DNA of 64,000 nt from Nocardioides sp. Root122 (GCF_001425025.1 NZ_LMDE01000014.1:124001-188000), one strand, 5' to 3'. Counted from the stretch's first letter, positions 25,393 through 33,445 are shown. Program-made: numbers and translations. Notes: generated by a model not told the origin, from the sequence alone.

Positions 25393-25683
25393 GTGCGCGG
25401 TCGAGACGCCGGGCAGGTCGGCCGTCACCGCCGCCACCGCGACGGGTCGCAGCAGCGCCTTGCTCGGCATGCACGCCCAGTAGCTGCACTCCCCGCCGAG
25501 CAGCTCGCCCTCGATGATCGCGGCGGTCATGCCCGTGCCCTCGACGGCGTACTGCGCCGCGTTCTCGCCGACCGGCCCACCGCCGATGACGACGACGTCG
25601 TACTCGCGTGTCTCCATGCCCGATTCCATGCCCGTGACACTACGGCCCGACGCTCGGGATGGCGGACCGGTTGCGCGGTCAAC

Positions 25684-25815
25684 TACACTCACCGGCGAGG
25701 GGAGTACCCCACCAACCTCCGCCGGTCACTACGGCGCCTCCACAGGCGCCTCGGCGGGGACCGGCTCTCAGCACGACGAGGCGGCGGGGGAGACCTCAGG
25801 ACACTCATCCTGAGG
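25684..25815 (+). promoter_or_regulatory. probable yybP-ykoY manganese riboswitch
   Basis: The leader of the TerC-family gene has the 5' element GGGGAGTA (25699-25706), an internal GGTCACTACGGCGCC segment and the 3' element GAGACC (25790-25795), as in the yybP-ykoY class, which is known to sense Mn2+ and often controls TerC/Alx exporters. The last CC of GAGACC begins an 8-bp perfect hairpin (25794-25801 with 25808-25815) whose right arm covers the TGAGGAG ribosome site. Aptamer folding and ribosome-site masking are thus mutually exclusive, suggesting translational control. A TACACT -10 box is at 25684-25689. The match is by eye. Confidence 0.72.
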
Positions 25816-25821
25816 AGACCC

Positions 25822-26808
25822 ATGTCGTCCATCGCGTCCCCCACCCTCTGGTTCCTCACCATCGGTGTGGTGCTCGCCCTGCTCGTCGTCGACTTCGTCG
25901 CCACCCGGCGACCCCACGAGGTGTCGATGAAGGAGGCGCTGGCCTGGTCGGCGTTCTACGTCGCCCTGCCGCTCACCTTCGGCCTCTATGTCTGGAACGC
26001 CCACGGCGGCGACCGCGGGCTGGAGTACTACACCGGCTACCTCGTCGAGAAGACGTTGAGCGTCGACAACCTGTTCGTCTTCATGCTGCTGCTCGCGGCC
26101 TTCGCCGTGCCCGAGGTGCTCAAGCAGCGGGTCCTGCTCTACGGCATCATCGGCGCGCTGGTCCTGCGCGGCATCTTCATCGCGCTCGGCGCCGCCGCCC
26201 TGTCCCGCTTCGACTGGGTGTTCCTGGTGTTCGGCGGGGTGCTGCTGGTCACCGGCCTCAAGCTGCTGCGCGACGCGATCCGCGGCCAGGAGCACGAGGT
26301 CGACGTCGCCGAGATGCGCATCGTGAAGGTGCTGCGTCGTTTCATGCCGGTCAGCGACGAGTACGAGGGCGCGAAGCTCACCGTCGTGCGGAAGGGCGTG
26401 CGGATGCTGACGCCCTTCGCGCTGGTGACCGCTGCCGTCTTCGCCACCGACATCGTCTTCGCCGTCGACTCGGTGCCCGCGGTCTACGGCATCACCGGCG
26501 ACCCCTACCTCGTCTTCGTGACCAACGCCTTCGCCCTGCTCGGCCTGCGCGCGCTCTACTTCGTGCTCGAGGGCGCGCTGAGCGCGCTGGTCCACCTGAG
26601 CTACGGCCTCGCCGCCATCCTCGGCTTCATCGGCGCCAAGCTGGTGCTCCACTGGGCGCACCTGGTGTGGCCGTCGGTGCCCGACGTGCCGACCCTCGCC
26701 TCGCTCTTCGTGATCGTCGGCATCCTCGCCGTCACGATCACCACGAGCCTGGTCGCGAGCAGGCGGCAGCGGTCCGACGACGAGCCCGAGGTCGTGGGCA
26801 CCCACTGA
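25822..26808 (+). CDS. TerC/Alx-family metal exporter
   Basis: A 328-residue membrane protein with about nine helices. Family signatures are EKTLSVDNLFVFMLLL near residue 75 and FATDIVFAVDSVPAVYGIT near 210, each with the paired acidic residues inside helices expected for metal transport. TerC/Alx relatives export Mn2+ or help metalate secreted proteins. The Mn-type riboswitch in the leader supports a manganese role here. The ATG is preceded by TGAGGAG. Confidence 0.9.
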   Translation: MSSIASPTLWFLTIGVVLALLVVDFVATRRPHEVSMKEALAWSAFYVALPLTFGLYVWNAHGGDRGLEYYTGYLVEKTLSVDNLFVFMLLLAAFAVPEVLKQRVLLYGIIGALVLRGIFIALGAAALSRFDWVFLVFGGVLLVTGLKLLRDAIRGQEHEVDVAEMRIVKVLRRFMPVSDEYEGAKLTVVRKGVRMLTPFALVTAAVFATDIVFAVDSVPAVYGITGDPYLVFVTNAFALLGLRALYFVLEGALSALVHLSYGLAAILGFIGAKLVLHWAHLVWPSVPDVPTLASLFVIVGILAVTITTSLVASRRQRSDDEPEVVGTH

Positions 26809-26814
26809 CGCACA

Positions 26815-27570
26815 TCAGCACCAGCGGCGTACGCCGTCCGGGGTGAGGTCGCGGTCGCGGAGCACGACGGCCAGCAGGTCGCCGTGCTCCCGGCACGTGG
26901 CGGCGAAGTCGCGGGCGCGGTACTCGATGACGAGCACCTGGTCGCCGTAGGCGTCCACGTAGCGCCCGCACTCGTCGTAGCGGCCACACTCCTCGGCGAC
27001 GGCGAAGTCGTAGCCGGCGCGGGTGCCGTCCCAGCCGGCCCAGTTCTTCTGGCCGGCGGCCAGGCCGCTCGCGTGCGCCTGCGCAGTCAGCAGCCGGGCG
27101 TACGCCTTGGCGTCGCGCGCCCGGATCAGCCCGCGGCTGCGGGAGAAGGAGTCGAGGTTGTCGTACTCGACGGCGTCGAAACCGGCGCGCGCGCAGCCGG
27201 CGGTCCAGCGTCCGACGATGCGGGCCAGGCGCTCGCGCCGGTCCGGCGTACGGATGTCGAGGAGCCGCTCGCCCCACGCCTCGTCGACCACGGGCCGGCC
27301 GCCGTCGCTGAGCAGCAGGTCACGGTGGCGGCGCCAGAACGCCAGCTCGTCGGGCTGGGTCTGGAAGCCGTTGACGTAGCAGACGTTGTAGGCGCCCGGC
27401 GCCGGCGTCTCCGTGCGGTCACGCACCACGATGCCCACGTTGTCCGGGACGTAGGCAGGGCCGCCGAGCTGGTAGTCGACGTCGGTCCCGGTCGGGAGCG
27501 GGCGCGGTTCCGCGGCGGCCGGTGCAGCGAGGGCGACCAGCAGCAGGAGTGACGTCAGGAGGGTGCGCAT
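26815..27570 (-). CDS. secreted glycoside hydrolase, GH114-like
   Basis: A 251-residue protein with a Sec signal peptide (residues 1-22, ending APAAA). The mature part is a TIM-barrel of the GH114/TM1410 type, with the conserved YVNGFQTQPDE and the acidic motif FDAVEYDNLDSF around residue 125, then GLAAGQKNWAG. GH114 enzymes cleave alpha-1,4-linked polygalactosamine in some fungi and bacteria; the substrate here is not known. It is predicted to be exported. The ATG follows TAGGGT by seven bases. It converges on the TerC gene with only six bases between them. Confidence 0.82.
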   Translation of the reverse strand: MRTLLTSLLLLVALAAPAAAEPRPLPTGTDVDYQLGGPAYVPDNVGIVVRDRTETPAPGAYNVCYVNGFQTQPDELAFWRRHRDLLLSDGGRPVVDEAWGERLLDIRTPDRRERLARIVGRWTAGCARAGFDAVEYDNLDSFSRSRGLIRARDAKAYARLLTAQAHASGLAAGQKNWAGWDGTRAGYDFAVAEECGRYDECGRYVDAYGDQVLVIEYRARDFAATCREHGDLLAVVLRDRDLTPDGVRRWC

Positions 27571-27606
27571 GACCCGCACCCTAGGCGCGGGTGCCGCCCG
27601 TCCGCC

Positions 27607-28230
27607 TCACTCGGCGGCGAGCATGGTCGCGCCCAGGCCGATCATCATCGTGCCGCCGGTGGCGCTCAGGGCGTCGAGGCGCGAGGGCCGACGGGCGAAC
27701 CAGTCGCGGGCCTTCGACGCCGCGATCGCCCACGCGCCGTCGGACACCGCAGCCATGACACCGAAGACCAGGCCGAGCAGCATCGTCTGCACCGCCACCG
27801 GGCCGCTGGGGTCGGTGAACTGCGGCAGGAAGGCCACGAAGAACACGATCGTCTTGGGGTTGGTCGCGCCGACGGTGAAGCCGATGCGCACCGGGTGCCC
27901 GCGCCGCGCCGGCACGGCAGCCGCCATCGCGAGGCGTGCGTCGCTGCGGTGGCGGATCGACTGGATCCCGAGCCAGATGACGTAGCCGGCCCCGGCCACC
28001 TTGATGGCGGTGTACGCCGTCGCGCTGGCGGCGACGACGGCGCCGAGGCCGAGCGCCACCAGGGCGACCTGGGCCGTCAGGCCGAGGGCGTTGCCCAGCA
28101 CGGAGAGCAGCGCCTCGCGCCGGCCGACGGTCAGCGCCCGGCCGATGGTGAAGAGCAGGCTCGGGCCCGGCACCTGGATGAACAGGATCGAGGCGACCAG
28201 GAAGGCCACCCACTGGCTCGACGACGGCAT
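27607..28230 (-). CDS. LysE/RhtB-family exporter
   Basis: A 207-residue, six-helix transporter of the LysE/RhtB family, which exports amino acids or their derivatives. The N-terminal helix with FIQVPGPSLLFTIGRAL is the family signature, and GATNPKTIVFFVAFLPQF near residue 125 is the second conserved segment. The start follows a CACACT -10 box by six bases. A 17-bp palindrome, GGCCCCAGTGTGGGGCC (28231-28247), covers this -10 box and may be an operator. Confidence 0.9.
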   Translation of the reverse strand: MPSSSQWVAFLVASILFIQVPGPSLLFTIGRALTVGRREALLSVLGNALGLTAQVALVALGLGAVVAASATAYTAIKVAGAGYVIWLGIQSIRHRSDARLAMAAAVPARRGHPVRIGFTVGATNPKTIVFFVAFLPQFTDPSGPVAVQTMLLGLVFGVMAAVSDGAWAIAASKARDWFARRPSRLDALSATGGTMMIGLGATMLAAE

Positions 28231-28247
28231 GGCCCCAGTGTGGGGCC
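28231..28247. promoter_or_regulatory. palindrome over the LysE-type promoter
   Basis: Perfect inverted repeat GGCCCC...GGGGCC around the CACACT -10 box of the exporter gene, ending directly at the ATG. An operator is likely from its position; it could also hide the 5' end of the leaderless transcript in a hairpin. Confidence 0.5.
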
Positions 28248-28299
28248 GACGCGCGGCGCTGTCGCGATCATTTCACCCGTCGGTCGGGAGGGACCGGTG

Positions 28300-28791
28300 T
28301 CAGCAGCCGCAGCTGTAGTAGGTGATGTCCCAGTGGTTGCTCTCGCGGGCGTAGATGTTGCCCGAGGCCGCGCGGTACATCGTGGCACCGTCGCTGCGCA
28401 CGCCGTAGTAGGCGTAGTGGCTGGTGATGTAGCTCGAGACGCAGGTCGTGGGGCTGATGTCGACCTTGTAGCCGTTCCAGTGGCTGTAGGTGCCCGAGGC
28501 GTGGCCGGTCTCCGTGCCGCCGGTGATGGTGACCGCGCAGCCGCTGATCGAGCGGAAGGTCCTGATCCCGCTCACGGTCTCCTGGTTGATCTGGTCGTAC
28601 GAGGTGCAGGTCGAGGTGTAGCGGCTGGTGCAGCCGCCGCTCGAGACCCGGCTGATGCCGGACGCGGACAGCTGGCTCGCGGCCTGGGCGTCGGTCAGCT
28701 TGGTGACCGCGTGCGAGGGGCTGGCCAGCCCGGCGACCGCGATCAACGAGCCGAGGAGGGCGAGAAGGAGACGGTGGGACGACAGGTGCAT
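28300..28791 (-). CDS. secreted M15-like peptidase, cysteine-rich
   Basis: A 163-residue protein with a signal peptide (to about residue 30, LASPSHA). The mature domain has SHWNGYKVD, matching the HxxGxxxD zinc motif of M15 D,D-carboxypeptidases and dipeptidases, and RESNHWDI, matching their ExxHW motif. Zinc ligands would be H, D and H. Seven cysteines in the mature part suggest disulfides, fitting an extracellular wall-cutting enzyme. The assignment rests on these two motifs only. The ATG is chosen for its spacing from GGAG; another ATG six bases upstream is possible. Confidence 0.62.
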   Translation of the reverse strand: MHLSSHRLLLALLGSLIAVAGLASPSHAVTKLTDAQAASQLSASGISRVSSGGCTSRYTSTCTSYDQINQETVSGIRTFRSISGCAVTITGGTETGHASGTYSHWNGYKVDISPTTCVSSYITSHYAYYGVRSDGATMYRAASGNIYARESNHWDITYYSCGC

Positions 28792-29090
28792 GGGCATGAC
28801 TCCGTGGTCGTGACGAGACCCCCGATGGGCTCGTCGCTGCCTCCACCCGAACCGATGTCGACCGCTCCGGTCAACCCCACCCGGGGTGGAGCACAAAGCG
28901 CTTGGCCCGGCCGGTGGGTCTTTGGCAGACTCACCACCCAGGGCGCCGTCCAGCGCCCAGCCCGCGCGTCGGCCTCAGTCCGTGCGAGGTGGCGAAGGGG
29001 AGCAGATCCTCGGGCGCACTCCATGGATCGCACGTCGAACGCCCGCTGCAGCGGCGTACTGGGGACGCAGCGCAGCAGAGGTGATCACGG
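28792..29090. other. divergent intergenic region
   Basis: About 300 bases between the divergent M15-like and DUF2087-type genes. I see no gene here. It contains an inverted repeat GGTGGGTC/GACTCACC near 28912-28935 around a TTTGGCAGACT segment that could be part of a promoter, and otherwise no structure. Confidence 0.4.
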
Positions 29091-29579
29091 ATGACCAGGG
29101 ACAGTGACTTCAAGCAGGTCGTGCGCGCCCGCATGGCCGAGACCGGTGAGAGCTACACCGTCGCCCGAGCGGCCGTGCAGGCAAGCGCGACGCCCCGCGA
29201 GGCGGCGTACGACGCGGCGCGCGCCGAGCAGGAACGACTCGTGGGCCGGCTCTTCGTCGACGGCCGCATCGAGCGCGTGCCGGCGAAGCGCAAGGTGCGC
29301 GCGGCCGTGCTGCTCGAGGTGGTGAGCAGGTTCGAGCCGGGTCGGGAGTACGCCGAGAGGGAGGTGAACGAGGTGCTGCTGGGGGTGCACGAGGACTTCG
29401 CCTACCTGCGGCGCGAGCTGGTCAACTACCACTACCTCCAGCGCGAGCACGGTCGCTACCGCACCGCCGGGCGGGCTCCGGTCCGCTCCGCCGTCGAGCA
29501 GCAGGAGATCCCCGCGTGGGAGGCGCACTGGCTGCCGGCCTTCCTCGCGGGACGCGGACAGGGCAGGGTGGGGTCATGA
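29091..29579 (+). CDS. DUF2087 protein
   Basis: A 162-residue protein. The C-terminal domain (residues 65-130) is of the DUF2087 type, with RKVRAAVLLEVVSRF and the characteristic DFAYLRRELVNYHYLQREHGRYR. The N-terminal region (DFKQVVRARMAETGESYTVAR) is a helix seen before several small DNA-related domains in actinobacteria. Function is unknown. A GAGGTGATC ribosome site precedes the ATG. It overlaps the next gene by four bases. Confidence 0.82.
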   Translation: MTRDSDFKQVVRARMAETGESYTVARAAVQASATPREAAYDAARAEQERLVGRLFVDGRIERVPAKRKVRAAVLLEVVSRFEPGREYAEREVNEVLLGVHEDFAYLRRELVNYHYLQREHGRYRTAGRAPVRSAVEQQEIPAWEAHWLPAFLAGRGQGRVGS

Positions 29580-29929
29580 GCGACCCGACCCCTGCAGGCA
29601 TCGATCCCGGGGTGGCCCCGTCCGGCCCCGGGTGCGTGGAGTGCGAGGAGGCCGGCGGCTGGTGGGTGCACCTGCGCCGGTGCGCGCAGTGCGGCCACGT
29701 CGGCTGCTGCGACAGCAGCCCCTCCCAGCACGCCACCGCCCACTTCCGTGCGACCGGTCACCCGGTCATGCAGAGCTACGAGCCGGGCGAGGACTGGTTC
29801 TGGGACTTCGCGCGGTCCGTCGGCATCGTCGGCCCGCGGCTCGCCGACCCGCAGCACCACCCCGAGGACCAGCCGGTCCCCGGGCCCGCCGGCCGGGTGC
29901 CCGACGACTGGCGGGACCACGTCCACTGA
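29576..29929 (+). CDS. UBP-type zinc-finger protein
   Basis: A 117-residue protein with one zf-UBP domain: CVEC near residue 20, then the spaced CAQCGHVGCCDSS and HATAHFRATGHPVM that supply the remaining zinc ligands. In eukaryotes this domain binds the ubiquitin C-terminus. In bacteria it occurs as a stand-alone protein of unknown role. It is translationally coupled to the DUF2087 gene (ATGA). Confidence 0.85.
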   Translation: MSDPTPAGIDPGVAPSGPGCVECEEAGGWWVHLRRCAQCGHVGCCDSSPSQHATAHFRATGHPVMQSYEPGEDWFWDFARSVGIVGPRLADPQHHPEDQPVPGPAGRVPDDWRDHVH

Positions 29930-30058
29930 CGCGTGTCAGCAGCCCCTGGCGGTGAAGGTGGAGTCGCTCCGACAGCGGCACCGCCGCTGGAGGATGCCGA
30001 GCCCCGCTCGCCCGCAGGGATGCGTCGTGCGGGCCAGATGTCGTGCCATGCTCGACCC

Positions 30059-30877
30059 ATGCGTCGTACGTCGCGCACCCGGCGCGCCCGTCAGGGGACT
30101 CGTCCGCAGGTCGTCGCCCATCGGGGGAGCAGCCACGACACCGCCGAGCACACGCTCAAGGCCTACGTGAAGGCGCTCGACGAGGGCGCCGACGCCCTGG
30201 AGTGCGACGTCCGGCTGACCGCCGACGGGCACCTGGTCTGCGTCCACGACCGCAACCTGCGCCGTACGGCCGCGGTCCCGGGCCTTGTCTCGACGATGAA
30301 CCTGGCCGAGCTCGACGAGCTCGACTTCGCGTCGTGGAAGAACCCGTGGTCCGAGATGGACGACGAGGCGCCCGAGCGCGACCCCGAGCACGGCAAGGTG
30401 CTGACGCTGCGCAAGCTGCTGCAGATGGTGGCCGACTACGACCGGCACGTGGAGCTCGCCATCGAGACCAAGCACCCGACCCGCTACGGAGGGCTGGTGG
30501 AGCGGCGCCTGGTGGAGACCCTGGGTGACTTCGGCTGGGACCGCGCCGGGTCGCCGGCGCGGATCATGAGCTTCTCCCTCAACGCGATGAACCGGGTGCG
30601 CAAGCTCGCGCCCGACCTCGACGTGGTGATCCTGGTGGACAAGGCCCACCACTGGCCGGTGCTGCGCCCCGTCGTCGGCGACGACTGGATCATCGGCCCC
30701 GGGATCGAGGAGCTCCGCGACCACCCCGGCCTCGGCAAGCACCTCGTCAAGGCGGGTCGGGAGATCCACGTGTGGACCGTCAACACCGCCGACGACCTGC
30801 AGATCTGCCTGGACCTCGGCGTCACCGCGGTCATCACCGACCGTCCGGCCCACATGCTGGAGCTCCTCGGCGACTGA
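30059..30877 (+). CDS. glycerophosphodiester phosphodiesterase
   Basis: A 272-residue GDPD-family enzyme. The catalytic motif VAHRGSSHDTAEHTL is near residue 20 (HRG followed by the E of EHT), the metal-binding ECDVRLTADGHLVCVHD near 50, and the closing VITDRPAHML at the end. It hydrolyses glycerophosphodiesters to glycerol-3-phosphate and alcohol. There is no signal peptide, so it is probably cytoplasmic. The upstream 130 bases hold no gene; the start is the first ATG that precedes the basic N-terminus. Confidence 0.92.
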   Translation: MRRTSRTRRARQGTRPQVVAHRGSSHDTAEHTLKAYVKALDEGADALECDVRLTADGHLVCVHDRNLRRTAAVPGLVSTMNLAELDELDFASWKNPWSEMDDEAPERDPEHGKVLTLRKLLQMVADYDRHVELAIETKHPTRYGGLVERRLVETLGDFGWDRAGSPARIMSFSLNAMNRVRKLAPDLDVVILVDKAHHWPVLRPVVGDDWIIGPGIEELRDHPGLGKHLVKAGREIHVWTVNTADDLQICLDLGVTAVITDRPAHMLELLGD

Positions 30878-30910
30878 CCGCCCCGTGAGCGGGCCAACTA
30901 GGCTCCGCGC

Positions 30911-31843
30911 ATGGCCAAGAAGTCCCGCAACCGCACCCAGCCCACCGCGTCCGCCCCCGGCGAGGTCGGTCCCCGTCAGCCCTGCCCCTGCGGCTCGGGC
31001 AAGCGCTACAAGGCCTGCCACGGCGCGGCCGGCGGCGCCGCCCCGACCTTCGTGGCACGCCCGTTCGAGGGGATGCCCAGCGAGTGCGACGTGATCGCGC
31101 TGCGCGAGCTGGTCCCCGCCGCGACCGCTCCGCTGACCCTGAAGGAGGGCTCGCGCACCGTCCGGCTCGCCACCCTCCTCCCCGGTGCCGCGCCGGCGAT
31201 GGTGCGCGACTCCGGCGACATCTGGCTCGGGCTGCAGGTGCAGCACTCCTACGGCAACCCCGCGCGCGACCTCGGCGCCGTGCTCGAGGCGGCCCTGGCC
31301 ACCGAGGAGCCGGGCATCGTCGGCCTGCCCACCGCGCCGGGCGAGGGCCCGAGCATCCAGGACCTGATCAGCGACACCGCGCTCGACATCACGGTCCACG
31401 ACGGCTTCGACTACTGGATCGACGACATCCCCGAGCGGGACGCGAGCATGGAGGCGGCCCTCGAGCAGGCCAACGGCGGCGTGATGCCCACCTCGCGGCT
31501 GACCTCGGTCGAGGCGGCGTACTGGACCAATGTGGGCACCAAGGAGCACCTCCGCTGGGTCATGCCCCACCCGGAGGACCAGCTGCTCGACGCGCTGGCC
31601 CGGCTGCACGCGGCCGGCCAGGACTCGGTGGCGGACGGGTCCCGGTTCGTGGGCATGTTCCGCGCCCACGGCCTGCTCGCCCCGGTCTGGGACCTGCCGC
31701 TCGGCACGGGCGCGGACGTCCTGGAGGGGCCTGCGAAGGCCTTCGCCGCCGACCTCGAGAAGGCGCTGGAGGGCGGCGACCTCACCGCGGCCGAGCGCTC
31801 GGCCCGCGCCGGTCTCGCCAACCGGCAGGTGACGATCCGGTAA
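30911..31843 (+). CDS. SEC-C motif protein, DUF5926-like
   Basis: A 310-residue protein with a SEC-C zinc motif near the N-terminus, CPCGSGKRYKACHG (residues 24-37), the same metal-binding module found at the end of SecA. The remaining 270 residues match what I recall of the actinobacterial DUF5926 family, which has no established function. It is leaderless (TAGGCT six bases before the ATG). Confidence 0.8.
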   Translation: MAKKSRNRTQPTASAPGEVGPRQPCPCGSGKRYKACHGAAGGAAPTFVARPFEGMPSECDVIALRELVPAATAPLTLKEGSRTVRLATLLPGAAPAMVRDSGDIWLGLQVQHSYGNPARDLGAVLEAALATEEPGIVGLPTAPGEGPSIQDLISDTALDITVHDGFDYWIDDIPERDASMEAALEQANGGVMPTSRLTSVEAAYWTNVGTKEHLRWVMPHPEDQLLDALARLHAAGQDSVADGSRFVGMFRAHGLLAPVWDLPLGTGADVLEGPAKAFAADLEKALEGGDLTAAERSARAGLANRQVTIR

Positions 31844-31891
31844 GCAACGGGCCACGTCCGTTCCACGAGGCGAACACAACCCCCGGGACTG

Positions 31892-31967
31892 TTGTGCGCG
31901 CGCTCGCCAGCGGAGTAGATTGGGCGAGCCCGGTCGTTGTTGTTTCCCCCGTCAACAACGACCGGGC
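31892..31967 (+). ncRNA. promoter joined to a strong hairpin: terminator or short RNA
   Basis: A promoter-like pair, TTGTGC (31892-31897) and TAGATT (31916-31921), has an 18-base spacer. The predicted start is about seven bases downstream, directly at a perfect 15-bp stem (31928-31942 with 31953-31967) followed by TTTC. The hairpin can terminate both flanking convergent genes. The promoter would give only a hairpin RNA of about 45 bases. An inverted repeat CACAAC/GTTGTG overlaps the -35 element. The terminator role is likely; an RNA product is speculative. Confidence 0.5.
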
Positions 31968-31969
31968 TT

Positions 31970-32995
31970 TCACATGTCCGGGTCCGGCTCGCCGTCGTGC
32001 GCCGGCCGCACCCGCCAGGCCTCCAGGTGGGCGAAGCCCTTCGCCGAGACGCGCCTGAGCCGGCGGAACCGCCACTGGTCCTCCGCCTCGGCCAGGGCCT
32101 CGTGGACCCCGGCGTCGACCAGCACGGACCCGGGTCGCGCGGCCGAGGTGAGCCTGGACGCCGCGTTGACCGTGGACCCGAAGACGTCCCCGAGACGGCG
32201 TACGACCGCACCGTGCGCGACGCCGGCCCGCACCCGCGGGAAGGGGTCGTCACCGTCGTCCCCCCGGGCGGTGAGGGTGTGGGCGACGGCGACCGCGGCC
32301 GCCGGGTCGGCCACGGTGAAGAGCACCTCGTCGCCGATGGTCTTGATGACCTGCCCGCCGTGGTCGACCACGAGCGCCGTGGTGTCGTGCTCGAAGCGGT
32401 CGACCCACGCGACGAGCTCCGCACCGTCGAGGCTGCGGCTCTGGGTGGTGTAGCCGACGATGTCGACGAAGCACACCGCCAGTCGGGTCTCCGTGCGCGC
32501 GAGCGCGCCGGCGTCCTCCAGCAGGTGCTGGGCGGCGCTGGCGAGGTGCCGGCGCCAGACGTAGGTCTGCAGGGCCTCCACGCGCGGCAGCACGTCGCCG
32601 GCCAGCGTGGTGAGCCGCGAGGCCGGGTCCTCGCCCTCGACGGCGAGACCGGCGAGGAGGGTGGTCTGCCACTCCGCCAGCCGCGCGTAGCTGCGACCCC
32701 AGGTGCGCACCAGCGCTGCCTGGGACTCGGCCGGCAGGATGCCGAGCTCGACGAGGTCGGCGCTGAGGCGGAGGGCCTCGACGTCGCTCTCGGCGAAGGC
32801 CACGTCGTCGTCGTCGCGGTGGGGGAAGCCGAGCTGGTGCCAGAGGGTGACCGCCAGGTCCAGGGGCACGCCGGCGCGCTGGGCGACCTCGACCCGCGTC
32901 AGGGTGGGTGCCCCGCCGAGCAGGAAGGACTCCAGGACCTCGCCCGCGTCCGGCGGCAGCGGTGGCTCCGGCGGCAGTCCCGACTCGATGGCCAC
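31970..32995 (-). CDS. class III adenylate cyclase
   Basis: A 341-residue protein with an N-terminal helical regulatory region (residues 1-165) and a C-terminal cyclase catalytic domain. All catalytic features are present: metal-binding Asp in FVDIVGYT near 175, purine-selecting Lys and second Asp in IKTIGDEVLF near 220, and the transition-state Asn/Arg in GSTVNAASRL near 275. It should make cAMP in the cytoplasm. The N-terminal region resembles the autoinhibitory part of pH-sensing mycobacterial cyclases, a weak comparison. It follows a cyclic-nucleotide-binding gene by seven bases. Confidence 0.92.
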   Translation of the reverse strand: MAIESGLPPEPPLPPDAGEVLESFLLGGAPTLTRVEVAQRAGVPLDLAVTLWHQLGFPHRDDDDVAFAESDVEALRLSADLVELGILPAESQAALVRTWGRSYARLAEWQTTLLAGLAVEGEDPASRLTTLAGDVLPRVEALQTYVWRRHLASAAQHLLEDAGALARTETRLAVCFVDIVGYTTQSRSLDGAELVAWVDRFEHDTTALVVDHGGQVIKTIGDEVLFTVADPAAAVAVAHTLTARGDDGDDPFPRVRAGVAHGAVVRRLGDVFGSTVNAASRLTSAARPGSVLVDAGVHEALAEAEDQWRFRRLRRVSAKGFAHLEAWRVRPAHDGEPDPDM

Positions 32996-33002
32996 CGGTG
33001 GC

Positions 33003-33377
33003 TCAGCTCCCCTCGAGCCGGTCGGCCGCCGCAGCGCGCAGCGCGTCGCCGAAGGCCGGGACGTCCTCGACCAGCTCCTGGACCTGCTCGCGGGTGAAGT
33101 GCACGACCTTGAGCGGTGTCAGCGCGACGATCGTCGCCGAGCGCAGGGTCTTGTTGACGATGGCGCCCTCGCCGACGACCGCGCCGGGACCGAGGGTGGC
33201 CACCTCGGTGCCGCCCTTGCGGACCGACACCTCACCCTCGGTGATCAGGTAGGCCTTGTCGGCCGGGGTGCTCTCCGCGATGGGGGACCATCCCTGGGGC
33301 AGGGTCAACGCGCGTCCGGCGGCCAGGACCCGCCGCGCGTCGGCGGGGTCGAGGGCGTCGAGGATCGATGAGGTCAT
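33003..33377 (-). CDS. single-domain cyclic-nucleotide-binding protein
   Basis: A 124-residue protein consisting only of a cNMP-binding beta-roll. The core is LITEGEVSVRKGG, GPGAVVGEGAIVNKTLRSATI (phosphate-binding cassette region) and a C-terminal helix. The cassette has GEG where strong cAMP binders have GE(L/I)AL-x-(R)A, with RSAT supplying the arginine, so ligand affinity is uncertain. It has no DNA-binding or effector domain. It sits directly upstream of the cyclase gene in one operon, suggesting a local sensor of the cyclase product. Confidence 0.85.
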   Translation of the reverse strand: MTSSILDALDPADARRVLAAGRALTLPQGWSPIAESTPADKAYLITEGEVSVRKGGTEVATLGPGAVVGEGAIVNKTLRSATIVALTPLKVVHFTREQVQELVEDVPAFGDALRAAAADRLEGS

Positions 33378-33445
33378 GCCTGCTCAACGATCCGGCCGGG
33401 CGAACGTGATGCCCACCGGGTCGGCATTCGTCGATGCCGGAGTGG

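Larger units (their letters stand above)
24246..25629 (-). pseudogene. flavin-dependent disulfide oxidoreductase, broken by internal inverted duplication
   Basis: The N-terminal part (25629 to 24813) encodes an FAD-binding Rossmann motif VVVIGGGPVGENAA, a redox-active disulfide GGECSYWACMPSK (CX4C) and an NAD-binding RLLIIGGGVVACEAA, as in dihydrolipoamide dehydrogenase or mycothione reductase relatives. The C-terminal part (24713 to 24246) encodes the dimerisation domain in another frame, from THWGKHQARVVGARIAAAA. Between them the expected second FAD motif (about 45 residues) is missing, replaced by a 99-bp inverted copy of the gene's own sequence. The product cannot be a normal reductase. 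ATG is leaderless (TAGTGT). An assembly artefact is possible. Confidence 0.85.

Noticed and set aside
24064..25692. A single 542-residue reductase with an unusual C-terminus
   Set aside because: The frame stays open past the break only by chance. The authentic C-terminal domain is in another frame, and the break coincides with a perfect inverted duplication.
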